This document shows, piece after piece, positions 7,207 to 15,366 of a stretch of DNA of 64,000 nucleotides (positions are counted from its first letter, which is position 1; the number at the start of each line of letters is the position of its first letter). The stretch is from Mesorhizobium sp. M1B.F.Ca.ET.045.04.1.1 (GTDB lineage: Bacteria > Pseudomonadota > Alphaproteobacteria > Rhizobiales > Rhizobiaceae). A program made the translations under genes and the position numbers. The stretch covers positions 5,681,001-5,745,000 of the forward strand of contig NZ_CP034448.1 of assembly GCF_003952465.1 (NCBI RefSeq). Direction: 5' to 3'. The notes below the pieces were generated by a model that was not told where the DNA came from, did not search any database, and saw nothing but the letters and a program-made list of their open reading frames with translations.

Positions 7207-8115
7207 CTACGACATCAGTGGCATAGGCCCCTTCAGCGCCTCCGCCAGCGCGTCTCGGAAGGTGGCAATCGGCCGCGCGAGCCTTCCCGCCGGCGGGCGG
7301 TGGAGCAGCCAGCAACGCACTTGCGGCTTGAAGCCGGGGCAGTCGACCACCTCGACCGCGTCGCGCCACGGGCTGCCGGACAGCGCGCCGGGCGTGACGA
7401 CGCCGATGCCGTGGCCGCGCGCCACCAGCGACATCCTGAGATCGGCGCCCTGCGCCTCGACGCCGACGTGGAAAGGCAGCCGCGCCACCTCGAAGCGGTG
7501 GCGGATGAAGGCGCGAAAACCGCAGCCGGTCTCGTTCAGCACCCAGGGGTAACGCGCAAGGTCGGTGAGCTCGGCCGGCTTCGACACGCCGAGGCTTGGC
7601 GAGGCGATCAGCAGCACCGCCTGCACGCCGAGATCGTCGCCGACGAGCTCCGGCGGCGGCGCCACCCCATCGGCGAGGCAGACCGCGACGGCGTCGATCT
7701 CGCTGTGCAGCACCTGCTCGACCAGACGCGGCGACAGGCTGGAGGTGATCTTCAGCGTCAGTTGCGGGAAAGCTGCGCGCAGGCTGTCGAGCGGCTCGGA
7801 GAGCGCGCTGGTCGAAAGATAGGGCATGATACCGAGGCGGAATTCGCCCCTCACCTCGCCGGCCGGCGACACGCCCGCCTTCAGATCCTCCAGCGAGCGC
7901 AGCACGCGGCGGCCATGCTCATAGGCCTCGCGGCCCGAGGCGGTCGGCTTCAGCGGCTTCGACTGGCGGTCGAGCAAAGGTGTGGCCAACCGCTCCTCGA
8001 GATTCTGGATGCGGCGCGTCACACCTGGCTGGGTGAGGTTCAGCCTCGCCGAGGCGCCGACGATGGAGCCGGTCTCGACGACGGCGACGAAAGCTTCGAG
8101 GTCGTGAATGTTCAT
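7207..8115 (-). CDS. LysR-family transcriptional regulator
   Basis: A 302-residue regulator. The N-terminal winged helix-turn-helix is clear (MNIHDLEAFVAVVETGSI, then ASARLNLTQPGVTRRIQNLE and TPLLDR). The remaining 210 residues fit the LysR effector-binding fold (GEFRLGIMPYLS, ILPL-like core, VARGHGIGVVTPGAL). It is divergent from the MFS transporter gene, with about 100 bases between them containing the near-palindrome ATAATCATTAT. It therefore most likely controls that transporter and itself. ATG at 8115 is preferred over one two codons upstream because GAGA lies at the right distance. Confidence 0.9.
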   Translation of the reverse strand: MNIHDLEAFVAVVETGSIVGASARLNLTQPGVTRRIQNLEERLATPLLDRQSKPLKPTASGREAYEHGRRVLRSLEDLKAGVSPAGEVRGEFRLGIMPYLSTSALSEPLDSLRAAFPQLTLKITSSLSPRLVEQVLHSEIDAVAVCLADGVAPPPELVGDDLGVQAVLLIASPSLGVSKPAELTDLARYPWVLNETGCGFRAFIRHRFEVARLPFHVGVEAQGADLRMSLVARGHGIGVVTPGALSGSPWRDAVEVVDCPGFKPQVRCWLLHRPPAGRLARPIATFRDALAEALKGPMPLMS

Positions 8116-8121
8116 GCGCAT

Positions 8122-8212
8122 CTCGCATAATCATTATCAGGTCAATTCAATTGTAGCATTATGATCGTTTGCAATAAAGTCCTCGCTGGATATGCGAACA
8201 ACAGGAAGTCTC
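8122..8212. promoter_or_regulatory. Divergent promoter region between LysR and MFS genes
   Basis: An AT-rich stretch within a GC-rich neighbourhood holds ATAATCATTAT (about 8125-8135) and AATTCAATT shortly after. Both are symmetric and lie between the divergent starts, as expected for LysR-type binding sites. No experimental site can be read from sequence alone. Confidence 0.45.
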
Positions 8213-9433
8213 ATGCACGGCACACACAACACGCAACTGGCGGAGCGGCCAAGTGAAACCGCCGGCACGATCACCCGATCGCAGACGCTGCTGTTCGCCG
8301 CCGCGGTCGGCATCATCGTCACCAACCTGTTCGCGCCGCAGACGCTGGTCGGACTGATCGGCCCGTCGCTGGGTGCTGCGACCTCCGAAAGCGGTCTCGT
8401 CTCGATGGCGACCTTGCTCGGCTATGCCGCCGGGCTGTTCTTCCTGGTGCCGCTGTCGGATCTGATCGAGAACCGGGCGCTGGTGCTGCGCATGTTAAGC
8501 GCGGCGGCGCTCGCCGCGGCGATCGCTTCATTCGCGCCCTCGGCCAACTCGCTGCTCGCGGTGCTGTTCGTGCTGGGTGCCGCCTGCTCCTGCATCCAGG
8601 TGCTGGTGCCGGTCGCGGCCTCGATGGCGCCGCCCGGACAGGACGGCCGGGTCATCGGCGACGTGATGAGCGGGCTGATGATCGGCATCCTCTTGTCGCG
8701 GCCGCTGGCAAGCTTCGTCGCCGACGCCTTCGGCTGGCGCGCCTTCTATGGCATCAGCGCCGCGGCACTGGCACTGCTCGCCATCCTGCTCGGCCTCACG
8801 CTGCCGAGGCGGCGTCCGCCGGCACATTCCAGCTACGCGGCGCTGCTCGTCTCGCTGTTCGAGTTGTTGCGCCAGGAGCCGGTGCTGCGTCGCCGCGCGC
8901 TGACGGCGAGCCTGGTGATGGCGGCCTTCAGCGTGTTCTGGACGGCGGTGGCGCTCAGGCTCGCGGCACCTCCCTTCGAGCTTGGCCAGAGGGGCATCGC
9001 GCTGTTCGCGCTGGTTGGCGCCGGCGGAGCGGCGGCGACACCGATCTTCGGCCGCGCCGGCGACCGCGGCTTCACCCGACCGGCGACGATTTTCTGTCAT
9101 CTCGGCCTGATCGCGGCGCTCGGGCTTGCGGCATGGGCGGGTGCGGCCGCCGCCGGCGGCGCATGGCTGCCGCTGCTGCTGATGGGCGCCAGCGCTGTGC
9201 TGCTCGACATCGGCGTCACCGGCGACCAGACGTTGGGCCGCCGCGCCGTCAACCTTTTGCGGCCGAAGGCGCGCGGAAGGATCAATGGGCTGTTCGTCGG
9301 GATATTCTTCATCGGCGGCGCGATTGGCTCGCTGCTGGCGGGAGTGTCCTGGGCATGGGGCGGGTGGAACGCGGTGTGCGCGGCTGGGGCGGTGTTTGGG
9401 GTCGCGGCGCTGGTGGTGGATTGGGTGGGGTAG
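8213..9433 (+). CDS. MFS transporter (drug/metabolite exporter type)
   Basis: A 406-residue inner-membrane protein with 12 hydrophobic segments. The N-terminal half shows TLLGYAAGLFFLVPLSDLIENRALV, the MFS motif A region between helices 2 and 3. The C-terminal half shows GAGGAAATPIFGRAGDRGF. The start ATG at 8213 is chosen because AGGAAG lies five bases upstream; an in-frame ATG at 8192 lacks a site. Divergent from the LysR gene, which probably regulates it. Likely role is export of an organic compound; the cargo is unknown. Confidence 0.85.
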   Translation: MHGTHNTQLAERPSETAGTITRSQTLLFAAAVGIIVTNLFAPQTLVGLIGPSLGAATSESGLVSMATLLGYAAGLFFLVPLSDLIENRALVLRMLSAAALAAAIASFAPSANSLLAVLFVLGAACSCIQVLVPVAASMAPPGQDGRVIGDVMSGLMIGILLSRPLASFVADAFGWRAFYGISAAALALLAILLGLTLPRRRPPAHSSYAALLVSLFELLRQEPVLRRRALTASLVMAAFSVFWTAVALRLAAPPFELGQRGIALFALVGAGGAAATPIFGRAGDRGFTRPATIFCHLGLIAALGLAAWAGAAAAGGAWLPLLLMGASAVLLDIGVTGDQTLGRRAVNLLRPKARGRINGLFVGIFFIGGAIGSLLAGVSWAWGGWNAVCAAGAVFGVAALVVDWVG

Positions 9434-9442
9434 CGAGGGCGC

Positions 9443-9830
9443 CTTATCTCCCCCCTTGAGGGGGAGATGGCCGCGAAGCGGCCAGAGGGGGTCGTCTCAC
9501 ATAGATCGCCAGCGTCATCTTTCGTCGTTTAGGGCGTCGGCGCTCCACGCGCGACGACCCCCTCTGTCGCCTTCGGCGACATCTCCCCCTCGAGGCAGGG
9601 CTGTCCGGGGAAAGTTTTTCGGTTGCGAACAGGGCCATGGAGGACTCGCACCGATTGCATTTTTCGAGCTTTGGACCCCAATCGGTGCTCTTTCTTCCGC
9701 ACCTGCTGCGGCTGGCCGGCAAAAACAATGGACGTCGCGCCCATCGAAGGTTGCGAAAGCGCGAGCAAAGACTCGTCTGCGTTGTGCAAAGATTTTCCCC
9801 GGACAGCCCTGCCCTCGAGGGGGAGATTCG
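9443..9830. repeat. Family A mosaic palindrome split by a 220-bp insertion
   Basis: The left part of a family A unit runs from 9443 to 9594 and breaks off inside its terminal CTCGAG. The missing G-rich end resumes at 9814-9830. Between them lies a separate inverted-repeat element, so this is a nested insertion. Confidence 0.8.
9594..9813. mobile_element. MITE-like element with 20-bp terminal inverted repeats
   Basis: The element begins GGCAGGGCTGTCCGGGGAAA and ends with its exact complement (20 bp, read inwards on the opposite strand). It is flanked by CTCGA on both sides (9589-9593 and 9814-9818), a likely 5-bp target duplication. It encodes nothing credible. Inside, GCACCGATTG (9648-9657) and CAATCGGTGC (9679-9688) form a perfect 10-bp hairpin. 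These are the features of a non-autonomous miniature transposable element; the parent transposase is not in the window. Confidence 0.75.
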
Positions 9831-9837
9831 CGTCGCG

Positions 9838-11847
9838 CTAACCAATCCCGCCCGTCACGGTATACGCCCCCGCCGCACGCCCATCCGGCAGGCGCACGAT
9901 GGCAGTGGCGATCGAGCCATAGGAGCCGCGCCAGACGCTGTGGAAGCCTTGATGCATCGCGGCCGGTACGACTAGGCGGCCTGTGTAGCGATTGCCGTCC
10001 ACCTGCATGATGACAGGCTCGCCGTTGACGTGGACTTTGACGACCACCGGTCCGATCTCGCCCGCATCGATCTGCAGCGTGATCGCGATCTCGTCGGTGT
10101 CGCCGGCGTCGATCGTCTCGGCACCCAGCGAAAGCGCAAGCGGCGCATCGCCAGCACCACCCGCCGAGCCCCTGCCCTCCGCAAACACATCATCCGCCAG
10201 CGCCGGCGTGCGCGGCGGGACGGTGCGACGCTGGGTGGCGCGCTCGTAGTCGCCGGCGAAGCGCAGCAGCGCCGTGTCATCATAGGCCTTGCCGGCGAAG
10301 GTCAGGCCCACCGGCATGCCGATATCGGCCATGGTGCCCATCGGCACCGTCACCGTCGGGATGCCGAGATGACGCCAGACCAGATTGCCGTTGGCGACCC
10401 AGGTGCCGTTGCGCCAGGCGAGTTCGGCGGAGGCCTCGTTGACGTCGGCATCGGCCGGGCCGACATCGGCGACGGCCGGCAGCACAACGGCATCGAGCCG
10501 GTTCGCCTGCAGCCAGTCCTCGAAATCGACGCGGCGCGTTGCCTCAAGCCCCTTCAGCCCGGCCTCGATGGTGGGGATGTCCTCGAGCGGCGCCACGCCT
10601 TGCCTGGCCCGCTCGACATATTCGGCAGGGTCGAAGCCGTCCTCGCCATAGCGGTCGGGCAGCGCGCCCGGCGGCCGCGGGAAAATCTTCGGGCCGTCGG
10701 TCGAGGCGAGATCGGGGAGCGTCGGATCGGCGTTCGCGCGCAGAAAATCGTCCCACGACCAGATGGAGAGGTCCCAAATCTCGCGGCTTGCAAATTCGTT
10801 CGGCACCAGGCCGTGATCGACCATCGATAGCGCACCCGGACGGTCGCGCTCATAGTTCGAGACGACGGGAAAATCGACCTCGACCACCTCGGCGCCGAGC
10901 GCTTCCAGGTCGCGCGCCGCCTGCCGCCAGAGCTCCAGCACCGAGGCGCGGGTCTCGATCGGACGGTCGGCGCCTTCATCCTTGCCGATATACATTTTCG
11001 GCACGCCGAGTCGCCTGCCCTTGAGCGCGCCTTGCAACGCCAGCCCGGTATAGCTTGCCGGCCTGATTTCGGACGCTTTCGGGATCGACACCCAAGGCTG
11101 CACGCGCCAGAAATCGCCGCGCGTGTCCTGATCGTCGGCGACGATCACGTCGAGCAGTTCCAGCATGTCGGGGACGGTGCGCGTATGCGGCACCACCACA
11201 TCCATGGTCGGCACCAACGGCCAGTTGCCGCGCACCGAGATCACGCCGCGCGAGGGCGTGTAGGCGACGAGCGCATTGTTGGAGGCCGGCGCGCGGCCCG
11301 ACGACCAGGTCTCCTCGCCAAGCCCGAAGGCAGCGAAGCTGGCCGCGGTCGCCGTGCCCGAGCCGTTGGAAGAGCCGGAGGCGAAGGCAGCGGTGAGGTA
11401 ATCCCTGTTATAGGGGCTCTCGGCCCGGCCATAGACGCCGCGCTGCATGCCGCCATTGGCCATGGGCGGCATGTTGGTGAGGCCGATCAGCACCGCGCCG
11501 GCGGCTTTGAGCCGTTCGATGGTGAAGGCGTCCTCGGTGGCGACGAGATGCTCGAAGGCCGGCGAACCGGCGGCCACCGTCAGGCCCTTCGCCTTGTAGC
11601 TGTCCTTGGCGGTGTAAGGGATGCCGTCGAGCGGGCCGAAGGTTTTGCCCGCGCGCCGGCGCCGGTCGGAGGCGGCCGCTTCCTCGAACATCTTGGGATT
11701 GAGGATGGGCACGGCGTTGAGCGCGATGCTGTGGCGGTCGTAGTGAGCGATGCGCGTCAAGTAAGCGCCGGTGAGATCGACGCTGGTGACGGTGCCTTGC
11801 TCCAGCGCATTGCGCAGGTCGGCGATCGAGGCTTCGACGATATTCAT
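9838..11847 (-). CDS. Amidase (amidase signature family) with C-terminal extension
   Basis: A 669-residue enzyme. Residues 1-510 form an amidase-signature domain: GPLDGIPYTAKDSY contains the catalytic Lys81, ASGSSNGSGTATAASFAAFG (157-176) the Ser-rich loop with the cis-Ser, and EETWSS the nucleophile region. The last 130 residues (from about 540) are an extra beta-rich domain with TLQIDAGEIGPVVVKVHVNG, not part of the basic family. The reaction is hydrolysis of a carboxamide; substrate unknown. ATG at 11847 begins MNIVEASIADL as family members do; the open frame upstream runs into a repeat and is not coding. Confidence 0.85.
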   Translation of the reverse strand: MNIVEASIADLRNALEQGTVTSVDLTGAYLTRIAHYDRHSIALNAVPILNPKMFEEAAASDRRRRAGKTFGPLDGIPYTAKDSYKAKGLTVAAGSPAFEHLVATEDAFTIERLKAAGAVLIGLTNMPPMANGGMQRGVYGRAESPYNRDYLTAAFASGSSNGSGTATAASFAAFGLGEETWSSGRAPASNNALVAYTPSRGVISVRGNWPLVPTMDVVVPHTRTVPDMLELLDVIVADDQDTRGDFWRVQPWVSIPKASEIRPASYTGLALQGALKGRRLGVPKMYIGKDEGADRPIETRASVLELWRQAARDLEALGAEVVEVDFPVVSNYERDRPGALSMVDHGLVPNEFASREIWDLSIWSWDDFLRANADPTLPDLASTDGPKIFPRPPGALPDRYGEDGFDPAEYVERARQGVAPLEDIPTIEAGLKGLEATRRVDFEDWLQANRLDAVVLPAVADVGPADADVNEASAELAWRNGTWVANGNLVWRHLGIPTVTVPMGTMADIGMPVGLTFAGKAYDDTALLRFAGDYERATQRRTVPPRTPALADDVFAEGRGSAGGAGDAPLALSLGAETIDAGDTDEIAITLQIDAGEIGPVVVKVHVNGEPVIMQVDGNRYTGRLVVPAAMHQGFHSVWRGSYGSIATAIVRLPDGRAAGAYTVTGGIG

Positions 11848-11913
11848 AGTTTGCGCGAAATCCTTGCCAGTCGTCCTGCGTCCGCAACGTGGCCTGAAGG
11901 CCGCGTTTCCGTC

Positions 11914-12055
11914 ACACCCCCTCTGCCCTGCCGGAATCTCCCCCGCAAGGGGGGAGCTTGGCTGGCGCGCTAGCTTTCGCCAATCGCCGGCGTTGCAGGA
12001 ATGGTGGCGCCGCCAACGCTGCTGATCCCTCCTTGTGGGGCCCATTGAGGGAGAT
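11914..12055. repeat. Degenerate family A mosaic palindrome
   Basis: The outer parts CCCCCTCTGCCCTGCCGGAATCTC and GGGGCCCATTGAGGGAGATTAC are recognisable but diverged. The middle shares GCTTTCGCCAATCGCCGGCGTTGC with other copies of this window. Confidence 0.65.
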
Positions 12056-12102
12056 TACGCGCTCAGCCGCTCTTACCAGTTGTCAATTGCAGGCATCTCA
12101 GC

Positions 12103-14349
12103 TCACAGCGTTTTGCTATCAAACTGACCGTTTTCCTTCATGAGCTCGATATAGGTCTTGGCCTGCGTGTTGCCGTGCTCGGCCGCCTTGAGGAACCACT
12201 TGGTTGCTTCCGGGTAGTTCGGCTTGCCGTCAATCCCCCGAAAGTAGAGCGTACCAAGGCTGAACTCGGCATCGACATTGCCAGCCTGGGCTGCCTCAAG
12301 CCACCAGGTCTCAGCGGCCTTGTCGTCCCTGGCGACGCCTACGCCGTTTGCATATGCGTAAGCCAGGCTGAGCTTCGAATTTAGATTTCCCTGCCGTGCG
12401 GCCTTGAGCCACCACGCAATTGCATTCGCCTTGCTCTCCGAGACACCGGTACCCGTGGAATAGGCGTTCCCGACCGCCTCCTCGGCCATTGCGTTGCCTT
12501 GCTCAGCAGCCTTGCTCAACCAGGCGAGTGCCTGGGCGTCGTCCTGTTTGACGCCCTGTCCCAATCCATACATTGTGCCGATATTGTATTGCGCGACGGC
12601 ATGCCCGTTGACCGCAGCTTTCATCCACCACTGGAAGGCCAATCCGCCATCCCGGGCAAATCCGCGACCTTCATGGTACAGAATGCCTAGCTGGTACTGG
12701 GCATCGGCATTGCCTCCGTCGGCGGCCATTTGCGTCCATTTGGCGGCCAACCCGTCGTCCTGCTCGATTCCTTCGCCGAGCAAATAGGCCCGACCAAGAT
12801 TATAGCCGGCTTCGGCATTTCCTGCCTCGGCACCCTTGCGCCACCAGATCGCGGCTTGAGCGTAGTCCTGCGGAACACCCGCGCCGACGGCATACATCCC
12901 GCCGAGCGCGGATTGCGCCAGGGGGGTGCCTTGATCCGCTGCCTTGTTCATCCAGTAGAATGCCTGGGCGTCGTCCCTGGCAACGCCATTTCCCGTGCGA
13001 TACGCGTTTGCGAGACTGTACTGTGCCACCGCAACACCGCTGGCCGCAGCCTTCGTCCACCATTTGACCGCCAACCGGTCGTCCCGAGCAACGCCGAGGC
13101 CTTGGTGGTACAGAATGCCGAGTTGACCTTGAGCGTCCGCGCTGCCTGCGTCCGCGGCTTTGAGCCACCAGACTGCACCATCCCGGCGGCTCTGGGCAAC
13201 ACCCCTGCCCTTCAAGTACGCATTCCCCAGCGACAACTGTGCCTCGGCGTTGCCTTGCTCCGAAGCTTTGCGCCACCAGGCAACGGCTTGAACATCATCC
13301 TGCCGCACGCCCATACCAAGCCAGTACATCGTACCCAGGCTTGATTGTGCTAAGGCGTCACCCTGGTTGGCCGCCCTGCTCGTCCAAAGAAATGCCTGGG
13401 CATTATCCTTGCCGACGCCCTTTCCAGTGGCATACGCGGTGCCGACACTGTATTGCGCCTGCACGACACCACCAGCAGCAGCCTTCATCCACCATTGAAA
13501 CGCCAGCTTCTCGTCCTGCGCCAGCCCCTCGCCCAGGTGGTAGAGAACGCCGAGCATGTATTGGCCGTCGGCGTTTCCCTGATCCGCAGCCTTGCGCGCC
13601 CATGTCGCTGCGAGCTGGCTGTCCTTATCGACACCTAGACCGAACTTGTAGGCCTTGCTGAGGACGTAGGCGGCTTCTGCATTTCCATTGTCGGCCGCCC
13701 TTCGAGTCCACGTCACTCCCATTTTGTCGTCTTTCTTGACACCCAGGCCATTAAAGTAAGCCTGGCCAAGACTGTACGCGGCCTCGACACTTCCCACATC
13801 AGCAGCCTTGTGCCACCAGTAGAGTGCCTGCTCGTCACTCTTGCTCCGTCCGTGGCCTTGTGAGTACAGGACAGCTAGCTGGTACTGACCATTTGCGTTG
13901 TCCTTATCCGCCGCCTTTCGCGCCAAGGTGACGGCGAGCTGGTCGTCCTTCGCGACACCGCGCCCAAGAGAATAAGCCTGACTAAGGGCGGCTTCGGCCT
14001 CCGCATTTCCACCGTCCGCGGACTTACGCCACCAGAAGACTGCCTGCTCATCGTTCTGTGCGGTTCCTTCGCCGCGCCAGTACATCGCGCCGAGATAGCC
14101 CTGCGAATCCCGGTTGCCCATGTTCGCCAGCACCGTCAACTGATGGAACTCTTCGGCATAATCCTTGGCCAGGGCAGCAGCTTGCATTTTCCTTATGGCC
14201 GACCATTGCACGTAGTAGTTTCGCGCCGGCCAAAACAGCACGAAGGCTGTCAGCGATATCAGGATGATAGGAAAGACTCTTCGGCGACGCCGCGCAGGCG
14301 GGTAGAAAACAGTTGTGTCCGTTTCAATCGGCCAATCGTTATTGCTCAC
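12103..14349 (-). CDS. Membrane-anchored SEL1-repeat protein
   Basis: A 748-residue protein. A short N-terminal part with RRRRR is followed by one transmembrane helix (VFPIILISLTAFVLFWPA, about residues 24-42). The rest is made of roughly 18 SEL1-type TPR repeats of 36 residues (pattern A-x-x-x-L-G-x-x-Y-x-x-G-x-G-V-x-x-D-x-x-x-A-x-x-W-x-x-K-A-A). Such solenoids bind partner proteins; the orientation suggests a periplasmic or cytosolic scaffold tethered to the inner membrane. GTG at 14349, behind a G-rich GGTGGGGG, is taken as start; a TTG at 14376 would add nine residues. SEL1 proteins of rhizobia include exopolysaccharide and stress factors, but no specific role is evident here. Confidence 0.85.
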   Translation of the reverse strand: MSNNDWPIETDTTVFYPPARRRRRVFPIILISLTAFVLFWPARNYYVQWSAIRKMQAAALAKDYAEEFHQLTVLANMGNRDSQGYLGAMYWRGEGTAQNDEQAVFWWRKSADGGNAEAEAALSQAYSLGRGVAKDDQLAVTLARKAADKDNANGQYQLAVLYSQGHGRSKSDEQALYWWHKAADVGSVEAAYSLGQAYFNGLGVKKDDKMGVTWTRRAADNGNAEAAYVLSKAYKFGLGVDKDSQLAATWARKAADQGNADGQYMLGVLYHLGEGLAQDEKLAFQWWMKAAAGGVVQAQYSVGTAYATGKGVGKDNAQAFLWTSRAANQGDALAQSSLGTMYWLGMGVRQDDVQAVAWWRKASEQGNAEAQLSLGNAYLKGRGVAQSRRDGAVWWLKAADAGSADAQGQLGILYHQGLGVARDDRLAVKWWTKAAASGVAVAQYSLANAYRTGNGVARDDAQAFYWMNKAADQGTPLAQSALGGMYAVGAGVPQDYAQAAIWWRKGAEAGNAEAGYNLGRAYLLGEGIEQDDGLAAKWTQMAADGGNADAQYQLGILYHEGRGFARDGGLAFQWWMKAAVNGHAVAQYNIGTMYGLGQGVKQDDAQALAWLSKAAEQGNAMAEEAVGNAYSTGTGVSESKANAIAWWLKAARQGNLNSKLSLAYAYANGVGVARDDKAAETWWLEAAQAGNVDAEFSLGTLYFRGIDGKPNYPEATKWFLKAAEHGNTQAKTYIELMKENGQFDSKTL

Positions 14350-14399
14350 GGTCCCCCACCCATTTGCAGCCCACAAGTAATCATTAGCGCAAGCCGCGC

Positions 14400-14576
14400 T
14401 GTTCTGGAATATCCGCGGTGTGGACCTCTCCCTTTTTTACTCCGGCGCCCCGCGAACAGCACCACTCCCTCTCCACCTGCCGCCGGCCAGTCGCGGATGG
14501 TGCGGTCGATGCCGCCGGTGAGAAGCTTGCCGTCGGCGCCCCCCGCGCCTTCCCCACACAATGGCGGAAGGCGCAT
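14400..14576 (-). pseudogene. Possible remnant of a WD40-repeat gene
   Basis: On the minus strand about 25 residues read DGKLLTGGIDRTIRDW, the typical end of a WD40 blade. The frame before and after shows no further blade and no start site. This may be a decayed 3' fragment of a WD40 or cytochrome c/WD40 gene, or a chance resemblance. Confidence 0.25.
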
Positions 14577-14869
14577 CAGCCATCCTAGCCGAGCTTCTTT
14601 CCAAGGCTAAGTGCAAGCCATCACACGAGGAAAGATAAATGCGTATGTCTTCTTCGTTCCAGCCGGCTGCCGGATTTCGGGTTTACTCGGCCAGTGGACA
14701 AATATCCCGCCGCCTAAGCCGGACGCGCAGACGTCTCTCGCTCCATTAAGCGACGACCCGTGAGCAGAAAGCCACACTCCCCAAGAATAAAACGCTCGAC
14801 CACCCGCGTTAGTTGACAGCAAACGCCCATATGACATTATCCGGCGGGATTTTTCAGGAGGGCTATAGC
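14577..14869. other. Leader region of the small-peptide locus, no clear gene
   Basis: The 290 bp ahead of the first peptide are less GC-rich than the surroundings. A 36-codon frame from ATG 14639 (behind GAGGAAA) has no family-like content and is not called. Near the end, TATCC-GGC-GGGAT forms a small inverted repeat just upstream of the AGGAGG ribosome site of the first peptide. Confidence 0.4.
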
Positions 14870-14971
14870 ATGAAGAAGATTTACGAGAAGCCTACTTTTG
14901 TCCGCAAAGGCAAGCTTTCGGCTGTCACGGCAGACAACGGCGCCGCCTCTGGCCCCGTGATTCCGGGCTGA
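14870..14971 (+). CDS. Lasso-type leader peptide, copy 1 (putative RiPP precursor)
   Basis: A 33-residue peptide behind AGGAGG. The leader (residues 1-21) contains Tyr5, Pro8, Phe10, Gly14 and Thr20 in the spacing Y-x2-P-x-L/F-x3-G-x5-T, which is the recognised leader pattern of lasso peptides, where Thr is the penultimate leader residue. It shares KLSAVTA with copies 2 and 3. The tail after residue 21 is DNGAASGPVIPG and has no Asp or Glu at ring positions 7-9, so a classical lasso macrolactam is not expected. No lasso cyclase, protease or transporter gene is in the window. Confidence 0.7.
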   Translation: MKKIYEKPTFVRKGKLSAVTADNGAASGPVIPG

Positions 14972-15009
14972 GCCGAACCGCGGAGATTTTGAAAACGTTG
15001 TTCATAGAG

Positions 15010-15027
15010 GATTCTATCGGGGGAATC
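15010..15027. promoter_or_regulatory. Inverted repeat GATTC-N8-GAATC before peptide copy 2
   Basis: The repeat lies 7-24 bases upstream of the second peptide start and overlaps its G-rich ribosome site. A matching GATTC-N3-GAATC precedes copy 3 (15248-15260). It could be an operator or an RNA hairpin that affects translation; this is an inference. Confidence 0.35.
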
Positions 15028-15033
15028 TCAATC

Positions 15034-15141
15034 ATGAAGAAAGCCTATGAAAAGCCGGCCTTGGTCAAGAAGGACAAGCTCTCGGCGGTAACGGCGGTCG
15101 TTAACGGCGGCTCCGTTATCATCCTCCCGCCGCCGGGCTGA
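15034..15141 (+). CDS. Lasso-type leader peptide, copy 2 (putative RiPP precursor)
   Basis: A 35-residue peptide 62 bp after copy 1. The leader has Tyr5, Pro8, Leu10 and Thr20, but Asp replaces Gly at position 14. It ends with the shared KLSAVTA. The tail is VVNGGSVIILPPPG, hydrophobic and proline-rich, with no acidic residue. The contrast of a 21-residue conserved leader with a free tail is what one expects for ribosomally made, modified peptides. The ribosome site is the G-run at 15019-15023. Confidence 0.7.
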   Translation: MKKAYEKPALVKKDKLSAVTAVVNGGSVIILPPPG

Positions 15142-15247
15142 TCGGAACAGTTAGAACCGTCTGGTGGCAGTGCCGCCAAGGCTGGTCCATAGTTTTGATG
15201 ACAAGCGACACGGCCTATATTGTCTAGGCTGCTTGTTGGCTTGTCTC

Positions 15248-15260
15248 GATTCGGGGAATC
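15248..15260. promoter_or_regulatory. Inverted repeat GATTC-GGG-GAATC before peptide copy 3
   Basis: Perfect 5-bp arms lie 13-26 bases upstream of the third peptide start and next to its GGGAGA ribosome site. It is the counterpart of the repeat at 15010-15027. Confidence 0.35.
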
Positions 15261-15273
15261 CGGGAGACGCGCC

Positions 15274-15366
15274 ATGAAGAAAATCTATGAGAAGCCCGCG
15301 CTGGTAAAGAAGGGCAGGCTTTCGGCGGTCACGGCCAATGGCGGCGGCTCCCTCGTTACGCTCTAG
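15274..15366 (+). CDS. Lasso-type leader peptide, copy 3 (putative RiPP precursor)
   Basis: A 30-residue peptide 132 bp after copy 2, behind GGGAGA. It has the full pattern Tyr5, Pro8, Leu10, Gly14, Thr20 and the shared LSAVTA. The tail is only nine residues, NGGGSLVTL. Its TAG stop codon coincides with the left border of a small inverted-repeat element: TA belongs to the target duplication and G to the element. Because the base after the right-hand TA is also G, the stop was present before insertion, so the peptide was not shortened by it. Confidence 0.7.
   Translation: MKKIYEKPALVKKGRLSAVTANGGGSLVTL

Noticed and set aside
14639..14749. 36-codon ORF with a GAGGAAA site upstream of the peptide array
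   Set aside because: It lacks the YEKP leader and any family resemblance; a chance ORF cannot be excluded, so it was not listed as a gene.
14870..15366. Classical lasso peptide cluster
   Set aside because: The leaders fit, but the tails have no Asp/Glu at positions 7-9 and no B or C enzyme is nearby. I keep the weaker statement of lasso-type leaders.
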